Source of the DNA: Marinibactrum halimedae
Lineage (GTDB): Bacteria; Pseudomonadota; Gammaproteobacteria; Pseudomonadales; Cellvibrionaceae
Direction of reading: 5' to 3'
Assembly: GCF_021234875.1 (NCBI RefSeq)
Contig: NZ_JAJQVM010000002.1
Location: 62,001-126,000, forward strand
DNA length: 64,000 nucleotides
This document shows positions 30,201-37,521 of this stretch, piece by piece (the first letter of the stretch is position 1; the number at the start of each line of letters is the position of its first letter). A model generated the notes under the pieces. That model saw only the letters and a list, made by a program, of their open reading frames with translations. It was not told the origin of the DNA and ran no database searches. The translations under genes and the position numbers were made by a program.

Positions 30201-32729
30201 ATCGTTACCCAGCTCACCAAAAATATGATCATTGCCTTCACCACCACTCAAGATATCATCGTGGGTATGTTGGCCAGAATCGGTACTAACGAAGGAACTG
30301 TAATAATAAATTAGATTTTCGACTGTATTATGAAAATCGCGAAAACGTGAGTCCCCAAAAATTAAATCATTCCCCGACTCACCAGAGATAATATCATCGC
30401 CTCTTTGCCCTAGGATGCGGTCATTACCATCACCGCCAAAAAGGTAATCTGTGTAATGGTCTCCGCTGATAAAATCATTACCACCACCACCGTAAATGGT
30501 ATTTTCATCGCCCTCTACATCATAAAGATTTGCCGTCATAAGATTGGAATACCACTGGCCAAAATTATTCACTGTAGGCCAGTCTGAGCTCGTGGATGGA
30601 GTATCTCCAATACTCAGAGAATCATGTCCCCCAAATAAATAATCGGTCCCTTCGCCCCCAATGATCGTATCCGAGCCACTTCCTCCTGCAAATACATTGA
30701 GCATATTTGGTTCTACCTCAACATAACCATCGTCTCGAATATAATCATCACCAGCATTTCCATATAAAAAAGAACGACGTCCTTCTGCACCAATCAAAAT
30801 ATCATTGTATTCAGACCCTTCAAACGTAATCCGCCCCGCAAAATGATCCGCATCATAATAAATTGCCCTACCATGAAAAGGACCTTCTAAAAGACCAGGA
30901 TACAAACGCGCCCACAAGCGAAAAGCCAACCACTCAGATCCCGTTTCGGTGATATCAGTAATTTCCTCCGGATTCCAAACAAACATTCCATCCGTATTCC
31001 CAGGCATCTCTGGCATCTCTGGCGCTTCTGGCTCACTAAACGACAACCCAAAATGATTATTGTCGAAATGAAAATCACGAACGGTAATACTGTCACCGGA
31101 ATTGGCACCGCCCACCAGAATTTGCAATTGATCGCCGTTGGCAATAAACAATGTTTCTTCATCAAGAATTTCGCCATCGGCATTTACCCATTGATAAACA
31201 TCCGACTCACCCATTACCGCTTGCAAGTGCTCTACCGCCGTGCCATTAATCACTAACGTATTTTCACCTTCGGCATCCACAACGGTATCGTGACCATCAC
31301 CGGTATTAAAAATAAAGGTATCGTTACCCTCACCCCCTAATAACCAATCGTCACCGTCTAAACCGGTCAGCGTATCGTCACCACCATTGGCCCACAGCCA
31401 ATCGTTACCTTCACCTCCTTCTAAGGTTTCACTGCCTTCACTGCCTTCAATATCCTCACCAATCACCACCTGATATTCTTCATCCGACAACCCTTCTTCG
31501 GTCTCCCACAATTCACCTAAGGTGTCTTCCATGTCAGTGAGCCATTCGTTTAATTCGCCCAAGGTTTCATTACCGGGGAAGGCCACTTCAGCAATTTCTA
31601 GGGATGCCCGCAACGCGGAATAATTTTCGTAAATTTCATAGGCCGTGCCAATCCACGCCAGTGGGCCGCCTAATAAACTTAAGGCTAAACCGATGGCGGA
31701 GTCTGCGGCAGCGCTTTGAACAAACCCAATAAATTGTTCTTGAGTAATATCCAAATTCGAATTGGCAACAATCTCTGCCACCTCTGCCAACGTCAAATCG
31801 CCGTATTTTTCTTCTACGATAGCCACAAGAGAAAACACGGTAATACCCACGGCCACCGCACCGATTTTTCCACTGTGATTATTGATCAAATCGTTGAAAG
31901 TAGAACGACTAAAACCACCAAAATTATGAATTTGCCGATATTTTCCGGTCTCTGGGTCTAACTCAATACGCGTTGCCAAGTGCCGGCTAGCCGCAATATT
32001 CGCATCCACTTCGGGGGCTAAATCGTTATAAAATAAACGATTCATCCGAGATGTGACATTCTCCCCCGGATAACGAAAAGGCTTATCCGGGTCGGTATCA
32101 ACATGCTTATCGCCATACAATTCAGACATGGCTGCCCGTTCTTCATCCGACAATGAAGGGTCGTTATACCGATGTCGATACATCGGGTCTTTATCGTACA
32201 AAAAGAATTTAATCCCATCTGCGGAGTTTGAAATTAAACCATCACGCAATTCATTTTGCAGCTCTGACACCATATTAAACGCATCTCTTGCGACAATAGC
32301 GTGATCTTTAGGGTCAGCAGACTCTAATTTTGTTTCAAACACATCGCGTATTTGTAATAAACGACCTTCAACAAATTTAATATACGCAGGGTGGCCAGAC
32401 AAATGCACAGCGGCATAATTACCTTTGGCTGCTGCATCTTGAGCAACTTTCACGGTTCTAGGTAAAAACACACCATTACTAGCAGCATCTTGTTCATAAA
32501 CCAAATTGCCATTTAGGCTTTCCATTTTTTTCAAGAAGTTAGCAATATCTTCATTAAAATCATCCATATCTTCTTGTATTAAAGTTGTTGGAATCAGATG
32601 ATGCGCTGCAACTTGTTTTCCATCTGGACGAAAGGCAGCCTGATTCGCACCAGGTATAGTTTCATCATCTTTAAACGCATTATTTAAACTACCTCTTAAC
32701 TTTCTTGGGTCGCCTGTATAATCACTCAC
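24207..32729 (-). CDS. Giant RTX protein with N-terminal AHH nuclease-like domain (type I-secreted putative toxin)
   Basis: 2840 residues from a GTG start at 32729, with GGAG six bases upstream; the nearer upstream ATG runs into a stop. No Sec signal. Residues ~25-125 carry the AHH (HNH/endonuclease VII-like) signature: KQVAAHHLIPTTL (His43, His44), SNGVFLP (Asn85) and VHLSGHPAYIKFVEGRL (His109, His113). Residues ~285-370 contain hydrophobic stretches (IGAVAVGITVFSLVAIV and AIGLALSLLGGPLAWIG) that could insert into membranes. From ~430 to ~2700 there are many GGxGxDxxx calcium-binding nonapeptides, interrupted by haemolysin-related beta modules (for example DQITIKDWF), a Ser/Thr-rich spacer near 1300 and a Gly/Asp linker. 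The C-terminal ~60 residues are non-repetitive, as expected for a type I secretion signal. Four paralogous proteins are encoded directly upstream (47 bp), and HlyB/HlyD genes lie on the same strand 5 kb away. Nuclease activity and interbacterial use are inferred. Confidence 0.85.
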   Translation of the reverse strand: MSDYTGDPRKLRGSLNNAFKDDETIPGANQAAFRPDGKQVAAHHLIPTTLIQEDMDDFNEDIANFLKKMESLNGNLVYEQDAASNGVFLPRTVKVAQDAAAKGNYAAVHLSGHPAYIKFVEGRLLQIRDVFETKLESADPKDHAIVARDAFNMVSELQNELRDGLISNSADGIKFFLYDKDPMYRHRYNDPSLSDEERAAMSELYGDKHVDTDPDKPFRYPGENVTSRMNRLFYNDLAPEVDANIAASRHLATRIELDPETGKYRQIHNFGGFSRSTFNDLINNHSGKIGAVAVGITVFSLVAIVEEKYGDLTLAEVAEIVANSNLDITQEQFIGFVQSAAADSAIGLALSLLGGPLAWIGTAYEIYENYSALRASLEIAEVAFPGNETLGELNEWLTDMEDTLGELWETEEGLSDEEYQVVIGEDIEGSEGSETLEGGEGNDWLWANGGDDTLTGLDGDDWLLGGEGNDTFIFNTGDGHDTVVDAEGENTLVINGTAVEHLQAVMGESDVYQWVNADGEILDEETLFIANGDQLQILVGGANSGDSITVRDFHFDNNHFGLSFSEPEAPEMPEMPGNTDGMFVWNPEEITDITETGSEWLAFRLWARLYPGLLEGPFHGRAIYYDADHFAGRITFEGSEYNDILIGAEGRRSFLYGNAGDDYIRDDGYVEVEPNMLNVFAGGSGSDTIIGGEGTDYLFGGHDSLSIGDTPSTSSDWPTVNNFGQWYSNLMTANLYDVEGDENTIYGGGGNDFISGDHYTDYLFGGDGNDRILGQRGDDIISGESGNDLIFGDSRFRDFHNTVENLIYYYSSFVSTDSGQHTHDDILSGGEGNDHIFGELGNDTISGGEGNDTLMGDRSYRQNLSSLLTDGYDDTSQEAFQLAGELHGDDVLDGGAGNDYLYGNGGNDTLSGGEGNDWVIGDDHAIDLQYHGNDSLYGGAGDDVLIGGAGDDLIEGGEGNDSLYGDGHFYETEEGVRVEVGDNPADYGTGNDRLFGGAGEDQISGGAGDDYLSGDEGDDVLLGGGGSDVLRGGLGNDFVQDALDASSSDINRLFGEGGDDTLLSAQGADILDGGEGSDMLFSQDGNDTLLGGSGELDYLIAGNGDDVLIGGAGTDYMFGQAGSDTYRFERGHGYDSVVDNGQNRFEFSHINASNVRVYSASLALGADAATAPVTLSFGGGDAVTFSRAAFSGGTFVFANGTVTADDLWSFALEQYQALNANLYGYTSNGVSGNEVGGGSSVSVSQAQSLNGLFQSDSTGNESLGSVTSDGTTLDSTTSDSTASEPRYYLLWFSGQLLAIDQAVANDEASDVNPADPLTWLQNGAVAVTGPVTYFENADGELMAGVPDGSGGFLPPAGAVTEYTLLPDGAGLLTAAPNFNGDTPPTVTPDGVDSVTDGAEGDTSGVAAENDILSGTDADDTLDSAEGNDVILGQAGHDQLNGGTGDDILMGGVGNDTLMGNDDNDRLFGEVGDDNLQGDRGEDYLDGGAGDDTLEGGAGEDTLVGGEGNDTLDGGLGHDTYRISLNEGVDEIIDRSTYNSEINNTLLFDSSIEEGQVRVIRDGNTARFEVISLSEYDEEGEEIPGGEVVNQVIVQNYFSSGQEPVVTVRFEGSGTVWGQEAVRARSLIGAEADEHLVGFDSDDVLIGNAGNDTLEGGRGADEYRIALGDGDDVIIDNTLDANRVVLGEGIREDNTTVTRVGDDAILTISGLIDGEAIQQVVTLQNYFRSVSTAMALIQFTESDTEWDLDAMRAQSLVGTDGDDELEGYDSDDTIIGGAGNDRLTDYEGTNRLDGGAGDDTLRGSGQLLGGQGDDSLVGTGRLEGGEGDDYLTGQENGIGRNLLIGGLGDDVLQGNARTVEEFHFARGDGHDVIIDNGSTENILVFGEGIAESSLLVRRSGDDALLHFIDDSQDSITLRNFFVGSPTVGTVQFSDSTQWNAEHMRALALIGTEEDEVLEGYDSDDTLIGQGGNDVLTGGAGSDTYLFAAGDGDDRIITGETDVDTLEVIRFDDSVNEADVSLVREGEDLVIHYADDAVTVEDFFVSDGYSTHAIDAIEFASGVSWSQGDIKAMLLVGDESDNTLNGFRDDDEIIGNGGDDTLYGNRGDDTLYGGSGNDTLDGGLGNDTMDGGEGSDTFTDQFGYNTFFGGNGNDTITGMGQLFGEAGNDTLTGTGVLSGGEGNDVLTGQGLKDELRGGAGDDILYADDSEGPEYFDDEDVGVQILNGGTGNDTLYGSFQGDVYQFSRGDGQDTIIETQLDGRRHPSTPEEDILQFGEGISADDVAFTRQDLDLVITINGTDDQITIKDWFYPYNNNRVLMKIERFLFADGTELVSSEVDSLAVYVGTDADDQLQGYLDVSDTILGGDGNDQIYGDNTLPSSEGGDDLLMGQNGDDFISGYGGDDTLRGGQGNDQLFGGEGMDLLEGGIGDDYLAGGLGNDHLVGGAGNDTFDYGEQGGLDTIDVSGGGNDVLIMNEISFDRLGFYQDGDDLVVRVDRDSEQEVRVLNHFLGGDQSLSSVAVYNGDSVPHNQIPMYVIEPQVRPYSEADDDTGGGDTGGGDTGNPGDGDSGNGDPGDTDPGTGNPDTGAPGGISVDPDDYDTQINASGPQTEGTNANDYINGWDQNENLFGHGGDDYLAGNDGNDYLSGGNGFHVGSGNDVLFGGAGNDVLVGEDGNDWLEGGVGNDHYYYYANNGQDVISETDGTQDVLFFNDVSIDRLNWYRQGDNLIVRVDDDTQQQVTVMNHFLGGSYAIEAVAPYVEGEVSILIPANQFESFVVELPEETLESSDSIAMNNRMDVLISAMASFDNGSESEVGGVNHQDVHIPSVTRQLNTPFDRSVMM

Positions 32730-32776
32730 TTAAAACTCCATAAATTCATTAAACAAAAAAACACTACCAAGCCAAC

Positions 32777-33439
32777 CTAACTGTATTCAAATATCACCAA
32801 AACTCTCTCAGCTTTTACATTATAAAAAAAGAACAAACGAGCCATTAAAAAACTCTTATTAGTACTACCGATATACACATATTGATTGCCTTCAGAATCG
32901 AATAATGTCACAGCTTTATCTTCATCAAATGATGAATCCAGCTCTTCTTTATCAACTTCTCTTAGAGCAAAGTTAAAGTACTCTTCGACATCCGAAAACC
33001 AGTTATATAGATATGACGGGTATGACTGAATTGAGAAAAGTGGTATTTTTCCATCTCCTCTAGAAGATCGACTAGGCAAACATTTATTTTCATTAAAAAT
33101 TTTCTTTGCTTCTTTGAGACCATTATTTGCTTTTTCATAATATGCATCAAAATTCAGCAGATCATCAACAGAGCAATCCATCTTCCACTTTCCATTAACT
33201 TTCGAATAAGTTAACCAAGTTTCACCGCAAAATTCGCCATAATTATCTTTGCCTATCAAACCTTCTTCATCACCTAAAGGAGTAGCAATCAATACATCAT
33301 GCTGCCCCTCATCCGTTTGCAAATGAAAGGTGCCTAAAGGTAAAAATCGCTCCTTTTCCACTTCTGAATAAAACACCTCATCCGGATCAGGAAAGGCCGT
33401 ATACAATTCATTATTTTCGTAAATCGGTTCATTTTTCAT
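32777..33439 (-). CDS. Putative immunity-array protein 4 (toxin-proximal)
   Basis: 220 residues, cytosolic. The start at 33439 follows AGGAGGAG. The first ~90 residues (EPIYENNELYTAFPDPDEVF, then GTFHLQTDEGQHDVLI and GETWLTYSKVNGKWKMDC) are nearly identical to the other three members; the middle and C-terminal parts differ strongly, ending FYNVKAERVLVIFEYS rather than VNEFD. It is the copy next to the RTX/AHH gene, with 47 bp between, so cotranscription with the toxin is likely. It is the most divergent copy and therefore the best single candidate for a cognate antidote. Family not recognised; the immunity role is inferred from position, lack of signal peptide and tandem amplification. Confidence 0.7.
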   Translation of the reverse strand: MKNEPIYENNELYTAFPDPDEVFYSEVEKERFLPLGTFHLQTDEGQHDVLIATPLGDEEGLIGKDNYGEFCGETWLTYSKVNGKWKMDCSVDDLLNFDAYYEKANNGLKEAKKIFNENKCLPSRSSRGDGKIPLFSIQSYPSYLYNWFSDVEEYFNFALREVDKEELDSSFDEDKAVTLFDSEGNQYVYIGSTNKSFLMARLFFFYNVKAERVLVIFEYS

Positions 33440-33538
33440 TTTTCTCCTCCTATCAAGCTACCCCAAGGCGTTATGTCAAACCGTTGTTTTATGGTTGCAA
33501 TTTTCGTTACAGCCATAAAACAATGGACTGAATACACA
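33440..33538 (-). repeat. Array spacer repeat, copy A
   Basis: 99-bp spacer highly similar to 34217-34316 and 34995-35094. It carries an 11-bp inverted repeat, TTGTTTTATGG (33484-33494) and CCATAAAACAA (33513-33523), and on the minus strand TTGACA, 17 bases, TTGATA, then the AGGAGGAG site of the next gene. Confidence 0.85.
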
Positions 33539-34216
33539 TTAGTCAAACTCATTAATCACAAGAACTCTCTCTGTATTTGGGCAATAGAAATAGAACATTT
33601 TTTGGTATAAAGCTCTAGTAACAACATAACCCAAATATTCATACTTATTATTTTTATCATCGTATATCAACACCTCCCTATCTTCAGCATGAGTAGACTT
33701 TGAGACACCATCAATATCTTTTAATTTATAATCAAAACACTTCGCAACACCACCAAGCCAGTTGTAGCCATAGCAAGCATATTCCTGGTGATAAAATAAA
33801 GAAATTTTTCTAACATCTTTGGAGTACTCTTTAACCCCTCTCATAGAAACTGGCAAAAAACCATTCAACTTAAATACTCTTTTAAAATCACTATAAATTT
33901 GATAAGCCTCATCAAAAGCAATTTCAAAATCCAAGAGCTGATCAGGGGAACAATCCAACCTCCACTTTTCATCCACCTTTAAATAAGTTAACCAAGTTTC
34001 ACCACAAAACTCTCCATAATTCTCCTTTCCTATCATTGCCTCATCATCCCCAATGGGTGCTGCAATCAATACATCATGCTGCCCTTCATCCGTTTGCAAA
34101 TGAAAGGTTCCTAAAGGTAAAAATCGCTCTTTCTCTACTTCTGAATAAAACACTTCATCCGGATCAGGAAAGGCCGTATACAATTCATTGTTTTCGTAAA
34201 TCGGTTCACTTTTCAT
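33539..34216 (-). CDS. Putative immunity-array protein 3
   Basis: 225 residues from the ATG at 34216 (MKSEPIYENNELYTAF), preceded by AAGAGGAG. A longer in-frame extension to 34330 is only translation through the repeated spacer and is rejected. The N-terminal half matches the array consensus (AAPIGDDEAMIGKENYGEFC); the middle (EAYQIYSDFKRVFKLNGFLP, then SLFYHQEYACYGYNWLGG) varies from its siblings; the end (NTERVLVINEFD) returns to consensus. The shared ends with a variable centre suggest a common fold with diversified recognition surface. No known domain recognised; putative immunity from context only. Confidence 0.68.
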   Translation of the reverse strand: MKSEPIYENNELYTAFPDPDEVFYSEVEKERFLPLGTFHLQTDEGQHDVLIAAPIGDDEAMIGKENYGEFCGETWLTYLKVDEKWRLDCSPDQLLDFEIAFDEAYQIYSDFKRVFKLNGFLPVSMRGVKEYSKDVRKISLFYHQEYACYGYNWLGGVAKCFDYKLKDIDGVSKSTHAEDREVLIYDDKNNKYEYLGYVVTRALYQKMFYFYCPNTERVLVINEFD

Positions 34217-34316
34217 TTTTTCTCCTCTTATCAAACCACCCCAAGGCGTTATATCAAACCGTTGTTTTATGGTTGCAGTTTTCGTTACAGCCATAAAATA
34301 ATGGGCTGAACGCAAC
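34217..34316 (-). repeat. Array spacer repeat, copy B
   Basis: Second copy of the ~100-bp spacer. The inverted repeat is TTGTTTTATGG (34262-34272) and CCATAAAATAA (34291-34301); the single change keeps pairing as a wobble in RNA. The TTGACA-like box reads TTGATA here. Confidence 0.85.
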
Positions 34317-34994
34317 TCAATCAAACTCATTGACCACCAAAACTCTTTTGGTCACAACATTATAAAAAAAGAACATTTCATGGATTAAAGCATTTGCACC
34401 AGCACACCCCAGAAAAACATATTCATTATAATTACTATCCATATATTTAATTTCTTTATCCTCTTTAAAAGGAGGCTCAAGCTTCTGCTCATCCACACCT
34501 TCAAGAACATATTTAAAATACTTCACCACATCATAAGAACAGTTGTACCCATGAGACATGTATGACATCAAACTAAAAAGGGAAATTTTTTCACTTTCAG
34601 GGGACTTAACCTCCTCTTTCAAAGGATGTGACAAAAAACCATTCAATTGAAATATTCTTTTCAGCTTTTTAAAAATACAATCAACCTCATCAAAACAAAT
34701 ACTAAAATCGAGCAACTGATCTGGAGAGCAATCTAGCTTCCACTTTCCATTCACCTTTGAATAGGTCAACCAAGTTTCACCACAAAATTCTCCATAGTTA
34801 TTTTTACCTATCATCCCCTCGTCATCCCCAATAGGCGCTGCAATCAAAACATCATGCTGCCCCTCATCCGTTTGCAAATGAAAGGTTCCTAAAGGTAAAA
34901 ATCGCTCCTTTTCCACTTCTGAATAAAACACCTCATCCGGTTCAGGAAAGGCCGTATATAATTCATTATTTTCGTAAATCGGTTCACTTTTCAT
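34317..34994 (-). CDS. Putative immunity-array protein 2
   Basis: 225 residues from the ATG at 34994 (MKSEPIYENNELYTAF), with AGGAGGAG upstream; the in-frame extension to 35114 reads through the repeated spacer. N-terminal consensus intact (AAPIGDDEGMIGKNNYGEFC, then LTYSKVNGKWKLDC). The variable centre reads DEVDCIFKKLKRIFQLNGFL and LMSYMSHGYNCSYDVVKYF; the end is TKRVLVVNEFD. Same strand and spacing as its neighbours. Soluble, no export signal. Function inferred as for the other members. Confidence 0.68.
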   Translation of the reverse strand: MKSEPIYENNELYTAFPEPDEVFYSEVEKERFLPLGTFHLQTDEGQHDVLIAAPIGDDEGMIGKNNYGEFCGETWLTYSKVNGKWKLDCSPDQLLDFSICFDEVDCIFKKLKRIFQLNGFLSHPLKEEVKSPESEKISLFSLMSYMSHGYNCSYDVVKYFKYVLEGVDEQKLEPPFKEDKEIKYMDSNYNEYVFLGCAGANALIHEMFFFYNVVTKRVLVVNEFD

Positions 34995-35094
34995 TTTTTC
35001 TCCTCCTATCAAGCTACCCCAAGGCGTTATGTCAAACCGTTGTTTTATGGTTGCAGTTTTCGTTACAACCATAAAACAATGGGATGAATACACA
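34995..35094 (-). repeat. Array spacer repeat, copy C
   Basis: Third copy of the ~100-bp spacer, nearly identical to copy A, with inverted repeat TTGTTTTATGG (35040-35050) and CCATAAAACAA (35069-35079). Gene plus spacer units measure 777-781 bp, so the array grew by duplication of a ~778-bp unit. Confidence 0.85.
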
Positions 35095-35775
35095 TCAGTC
35101 AAATTCATGTACAACTAGCACCCTTTCTGTTGCTAGGTTGTAAAAATAAAATAAATCTGGAGCTAACGCCTTCGTGAAAGTGTATCCCAGATATGTATAC
35201 GCATTACCTTCACCATCAAATATAGATAGCTTTCTATCTCTCCCATAGGGAGATTTTGGTAATCCATCAACTACATCACTAAGAACACAAGAAAAATTTT
35301 CTTTTATATCGCCACACCAGTTGTATCCACAACGCGCATACGATTGCAATTGAAACAGTGGTATTTTTTTCGCACCTTTAGGAAACACCCTTACCTCGCT
35401 TAACGGCTCCGCCAAAAAACCATTCAGTTCAAATATTCTTCTTAAATTAAAAAAAATTTGAGAAGCCTCTTCAAAACAAACACCAAAGTCCAGCAACTGA
35501 TCAGCTGAACAATCCAATTTCCATCTCCCATTAACTTTGGAATATGTCAACCAGGTTTCACCGCAATATTCTCCATAATTCTCCTTTCCTATCATTGCCA
35601 CCTCATCCCCAATAGGTGCTGCAATCAATACATCATGCTGGCCTTCATCCGTTTGCAAATGAAAGGTGCCTAAAGGTAAAAATCGCTCCTTTTCCACCTC
35701 CGAGTAAAACACTTCATCCGCTTCCGGAAACGCGGTGAAGAATTCGTTGTTTTCATAAATGGGTTCGCCGTACAT
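35095..35775 (-). CDS. Putative immunity-array protein 1 (promoter-proximal)
   Basis: 226 residues from the ATG at 35775 (MYGEPIYENNEFFTAFPEAD). The ribosome binding site (GCAGGCAATCC) is weaker than in the other copies, and the spacer repeat is absent upstream, so this is the boundary of the duplicated units. A GTG at 35814 is a less likely start. N-terminal consensus is retained with a few changes (GDEVAMIGKENYGEYC); the variable region reads EASQIFFNLRRIFELNGFLA and QSYARCGYNWCGDIKENF; the end is TERVLVVHEFD. A terminator separates it from the DUF4261 gene, so the array probably has its own promoter in 35776-35819. Confidence 0.68.
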   Translation of the reverse strand: MYGEPIYENNEFFTAFPEADEVFYSEVEKERFLPLGTFHLQTDEGQHDVLIAAPIGDEVAMIGKENYGEYCGETWLTYSKVNGRWKLDCSADQLLDFGVCFEEASQIFFNLRRIFELNGFLAEPLSEVRVFPKGAKKIPLFQLQSYARCGYNWCGDIKENFSCVLSDVVDGLPKSPYGRDRKLSIFDGEGNAYTYLGYTFTKALAPDLFYFYNLATERVLVVHEFD

Positions 35776-35819
35776 GGATTGCCTGCTGTCTTTCGTTAAA
35801 TTTTGGCACAACACCGCTT

Positions 35820-35849
35820 AAAACCCCTCTGGCATGGCAAAGGGGTTTT
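35820..35849 (-). terminator. Terminator between DUF4261 gene and array
   Basis: AAAACCCCT and AGGGGTTTT flank a 12-base loop: a 9-bp perfect stem ending in four T on the minus strand. It follows the 35896 stop. Confidence 0.7.
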
Positions 35850-35895
35850 GATCTCTGGGTATCTTTTCTCTTTCGGTGTAATCGGTGCGGTTAAA

Positions 35896-36747
35896 CTAGG
35901 AAATGGTCTCTAGGGTCATTATCCATCTTGGCGGCACAGGGAGGTCATTGGGCGCTTGGCCCGACGATGCGCCGGGCTGCAAGCGCATACGAAATTGCTG
36001 TTGCCCACCAATGCCGATGGTGTCGTTGTCTTTAAACACTGGGCCATGGTTTAACGCATAACCTGCCATGCCGAATAAATGCTTGGCCGCTTCAACGGGC
36101 TTACCTAGGAAAGGGTCCACTTGAATTTCAAACCCCGTCAGGGAGGCAAGCCCGGCGGTAACGGCACCAAATTGGGTTTTACGATCCGGCGAGAGCATCC
36201 TCATACCCACCCAGTAGGTGGAGGGCAAATCGTACCAGGGATCAGATTCTTTATTGGTGTATTTGTCCATGGCTTGGCTCGCCCCGGCCAGAGCCTTACC
36301 AAAACCTTCGGCATCCGCCAATATCTGCGAGCCACTCCAAAAATACGCCAGCGGTTTGGATTTTTCACTCAAAAAATCCGCCAAGGTCATTAGCCCCATG
36401 GCGTTGTAAATGGCTTGCAATTGATGGGTAGCGTGCTTGAGTGGCGCAATAATAAGGTGCGCCTTATGAGCGGCGATTAATTGCTCACCATTACTCAGCC
36501 CCTGGCTGGTGCGCAACGCCACCTCAAAGGTCTCGGCGGGAATCGGCTGGTCAATCAGCATGATCGAGAAAGCAAACTTCCCCCACAACATGACAAAACT
36601 GTTATTGTCATCGGGCGCGCCTTGTATCGTGATGTCTGGATTGCCCAATTTTTCCTGAAAAAACGTTTCTAGCTCCGGGGCGGTGGTGCGCATGGCCTCT
36701 TCGAGCAGAACCATTTGCATCATCCCTGGGAAGGGTGGTTGTTCCAT
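35896..36747 (-). CDS. DUF4261-domain protein
   Basis: 283 residues, soluble, start supported by GAGGTAATT before the ATG. It follows the DUF4261 layout: an N-terminal QMVLLEEA strand, a PIP segment (IDQPIPAETFEVAL), AAHKAHLIIAPL in the middle, a KPLAYFWSGSQIL strand, YWVGMRMLSPDR, and the C-terminal LTGFEIQVDPF with GYALNHGPVFKDNDTIGIG. The biochemical role of DUF4261 is unknown. It lies directly upstream of the four-gene array on the same strand but is separated by a terminator. It may be a further antidote, or a neighbour acquired with the block; this is not decidable from the sequence. Confidence 0.75.
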   Translation of the reverse strand: MEQPPFPGMMQMVLLEEAMRTTAPELETFFQEKLGNPDITIQGAPDDNNSFVMLWGKFAFSIMLIDQPIPAETFEVALRTSQGLSNGEQLIAAHKAHLIIAPLKHATHQLQAIYNAMGLMTLADFLSEKSKPLAYFWSGSQILADAEGFGKALAGASQAMDKYTNKESDPWYDLPSTYWVGMRMLSPDRKTQFGAVTAGLASLTGFEIQVDPFLGKPVEAAKHLFGMAGYALNHGPVFKDNDTIGIGGQQQFRMRLQPGASSGQAPNDLPVPPRWIMTLETIS

Positions 36748-37170
36748 AATTACCTCGTTTACTCTCTTGATCTGTTTTTAAAGTACGGTGAACCAAACCG
36801 ATCTTATCCATCGATTAAAGAATAGCCAATATAGCGGCAAAATGGTGATGAATAAGATTATTTTCTGTTTTTATAAGACGCTAATGTCACAATTTTGTTC
36901 CCCCCATTAATACTGTATATAAATACAATTTACTAAAAAGAATTCTATCATATTCAAGCCAATTCAGGGGAAGATTTCAGCGCCATTTGTGGATTTTATG
37001 ACGGTGGGGGAAAGTGATTCGGACTGTTCTTGAGTGAAAAAAAATCAACAAATTTTTCGATAAAAAACCCTGAAATAAATACTCTATTCAATTCGCGAAA
37101 CCTTGAATTAATTGTTGCCATATCCGAAACTAAACATTAATTTCTTAACCATTATTTACTTTAAGTACTT
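36748..37170. other. AT-rich intergenic region
   Basis: About 420 bp between the DUF4261 gene and the very small plus-strand ORF at 37171. Very AT-rich around 36900-37150. No repeat, terminator or gene was recognised. Confidence 0.4.
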
Positions 37171-37341
37171 ATGAGAATACATGACAACATTATTATAGAA
37201 GCGTTAGGCTACCTTAAAAAGATTCAAAAACCCGAAGATTTCGATTCCTGGAAATTTGGCTCCCACAGTGGTATGGGTTACGACGAACAATTTTCGAAAC
37301 TTATTCAAGATTTCAATAAAGCGGTAGATAACAACACCTAA
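37171..37341 (+). CDS. Small hypothetical protein (56 aa)
   Basis: 56 residues (MRIHDNIIIEALGYLKKIQK, then PEDFDSWKFGSHSGMGYDEQ). The composition and helical pattern look protein-like, but no convincing ribosome binding site precedes the ATG. It could be a small antidote-like protein, a remnant of a larger gene, or chance. It sits alone between the DUF4261 gene and the DUF924 gene. Confidence 0.4.
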   Translation: MRIHDNIIIEALGYLKKIQKPEDFDSWKFGSHSGMGYDEQFSKLIQDFNKAVDNNT

Positions 37342-37521
37342 TTAATTCCATATATATTCGATGGGTAAGCTCTCTAAAACTCTGCCAGAAAAACAACCGA
37401 CTCTTTACCAATATCAGAAACATAAGATGATTTTTCCGCCACAACTTGGCCACTGATTTCCGGGGTGCCATAATAAAATCAACATTGGCTGTGAGCATTT
37501 ATCAAACAAAGGATCGATCTT

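Noticed and set aside
24600-31400. Dense DNA-level repeats resembling a CRISPR array or minisatellite
   Set aside because: They are the codons of GGxGxDxxx nonapeptides in one continuous minus-strand reading frame; spacing is 27-bp-like with no unique spacers.
34217-34330. N-terminal extensions of array proteins through the spacer
   Set aside because: The extensions translate the repeated spacer; strong AGGAGG sites sit directly before the internal ATGs, and the fourth copy starts there without an extension.
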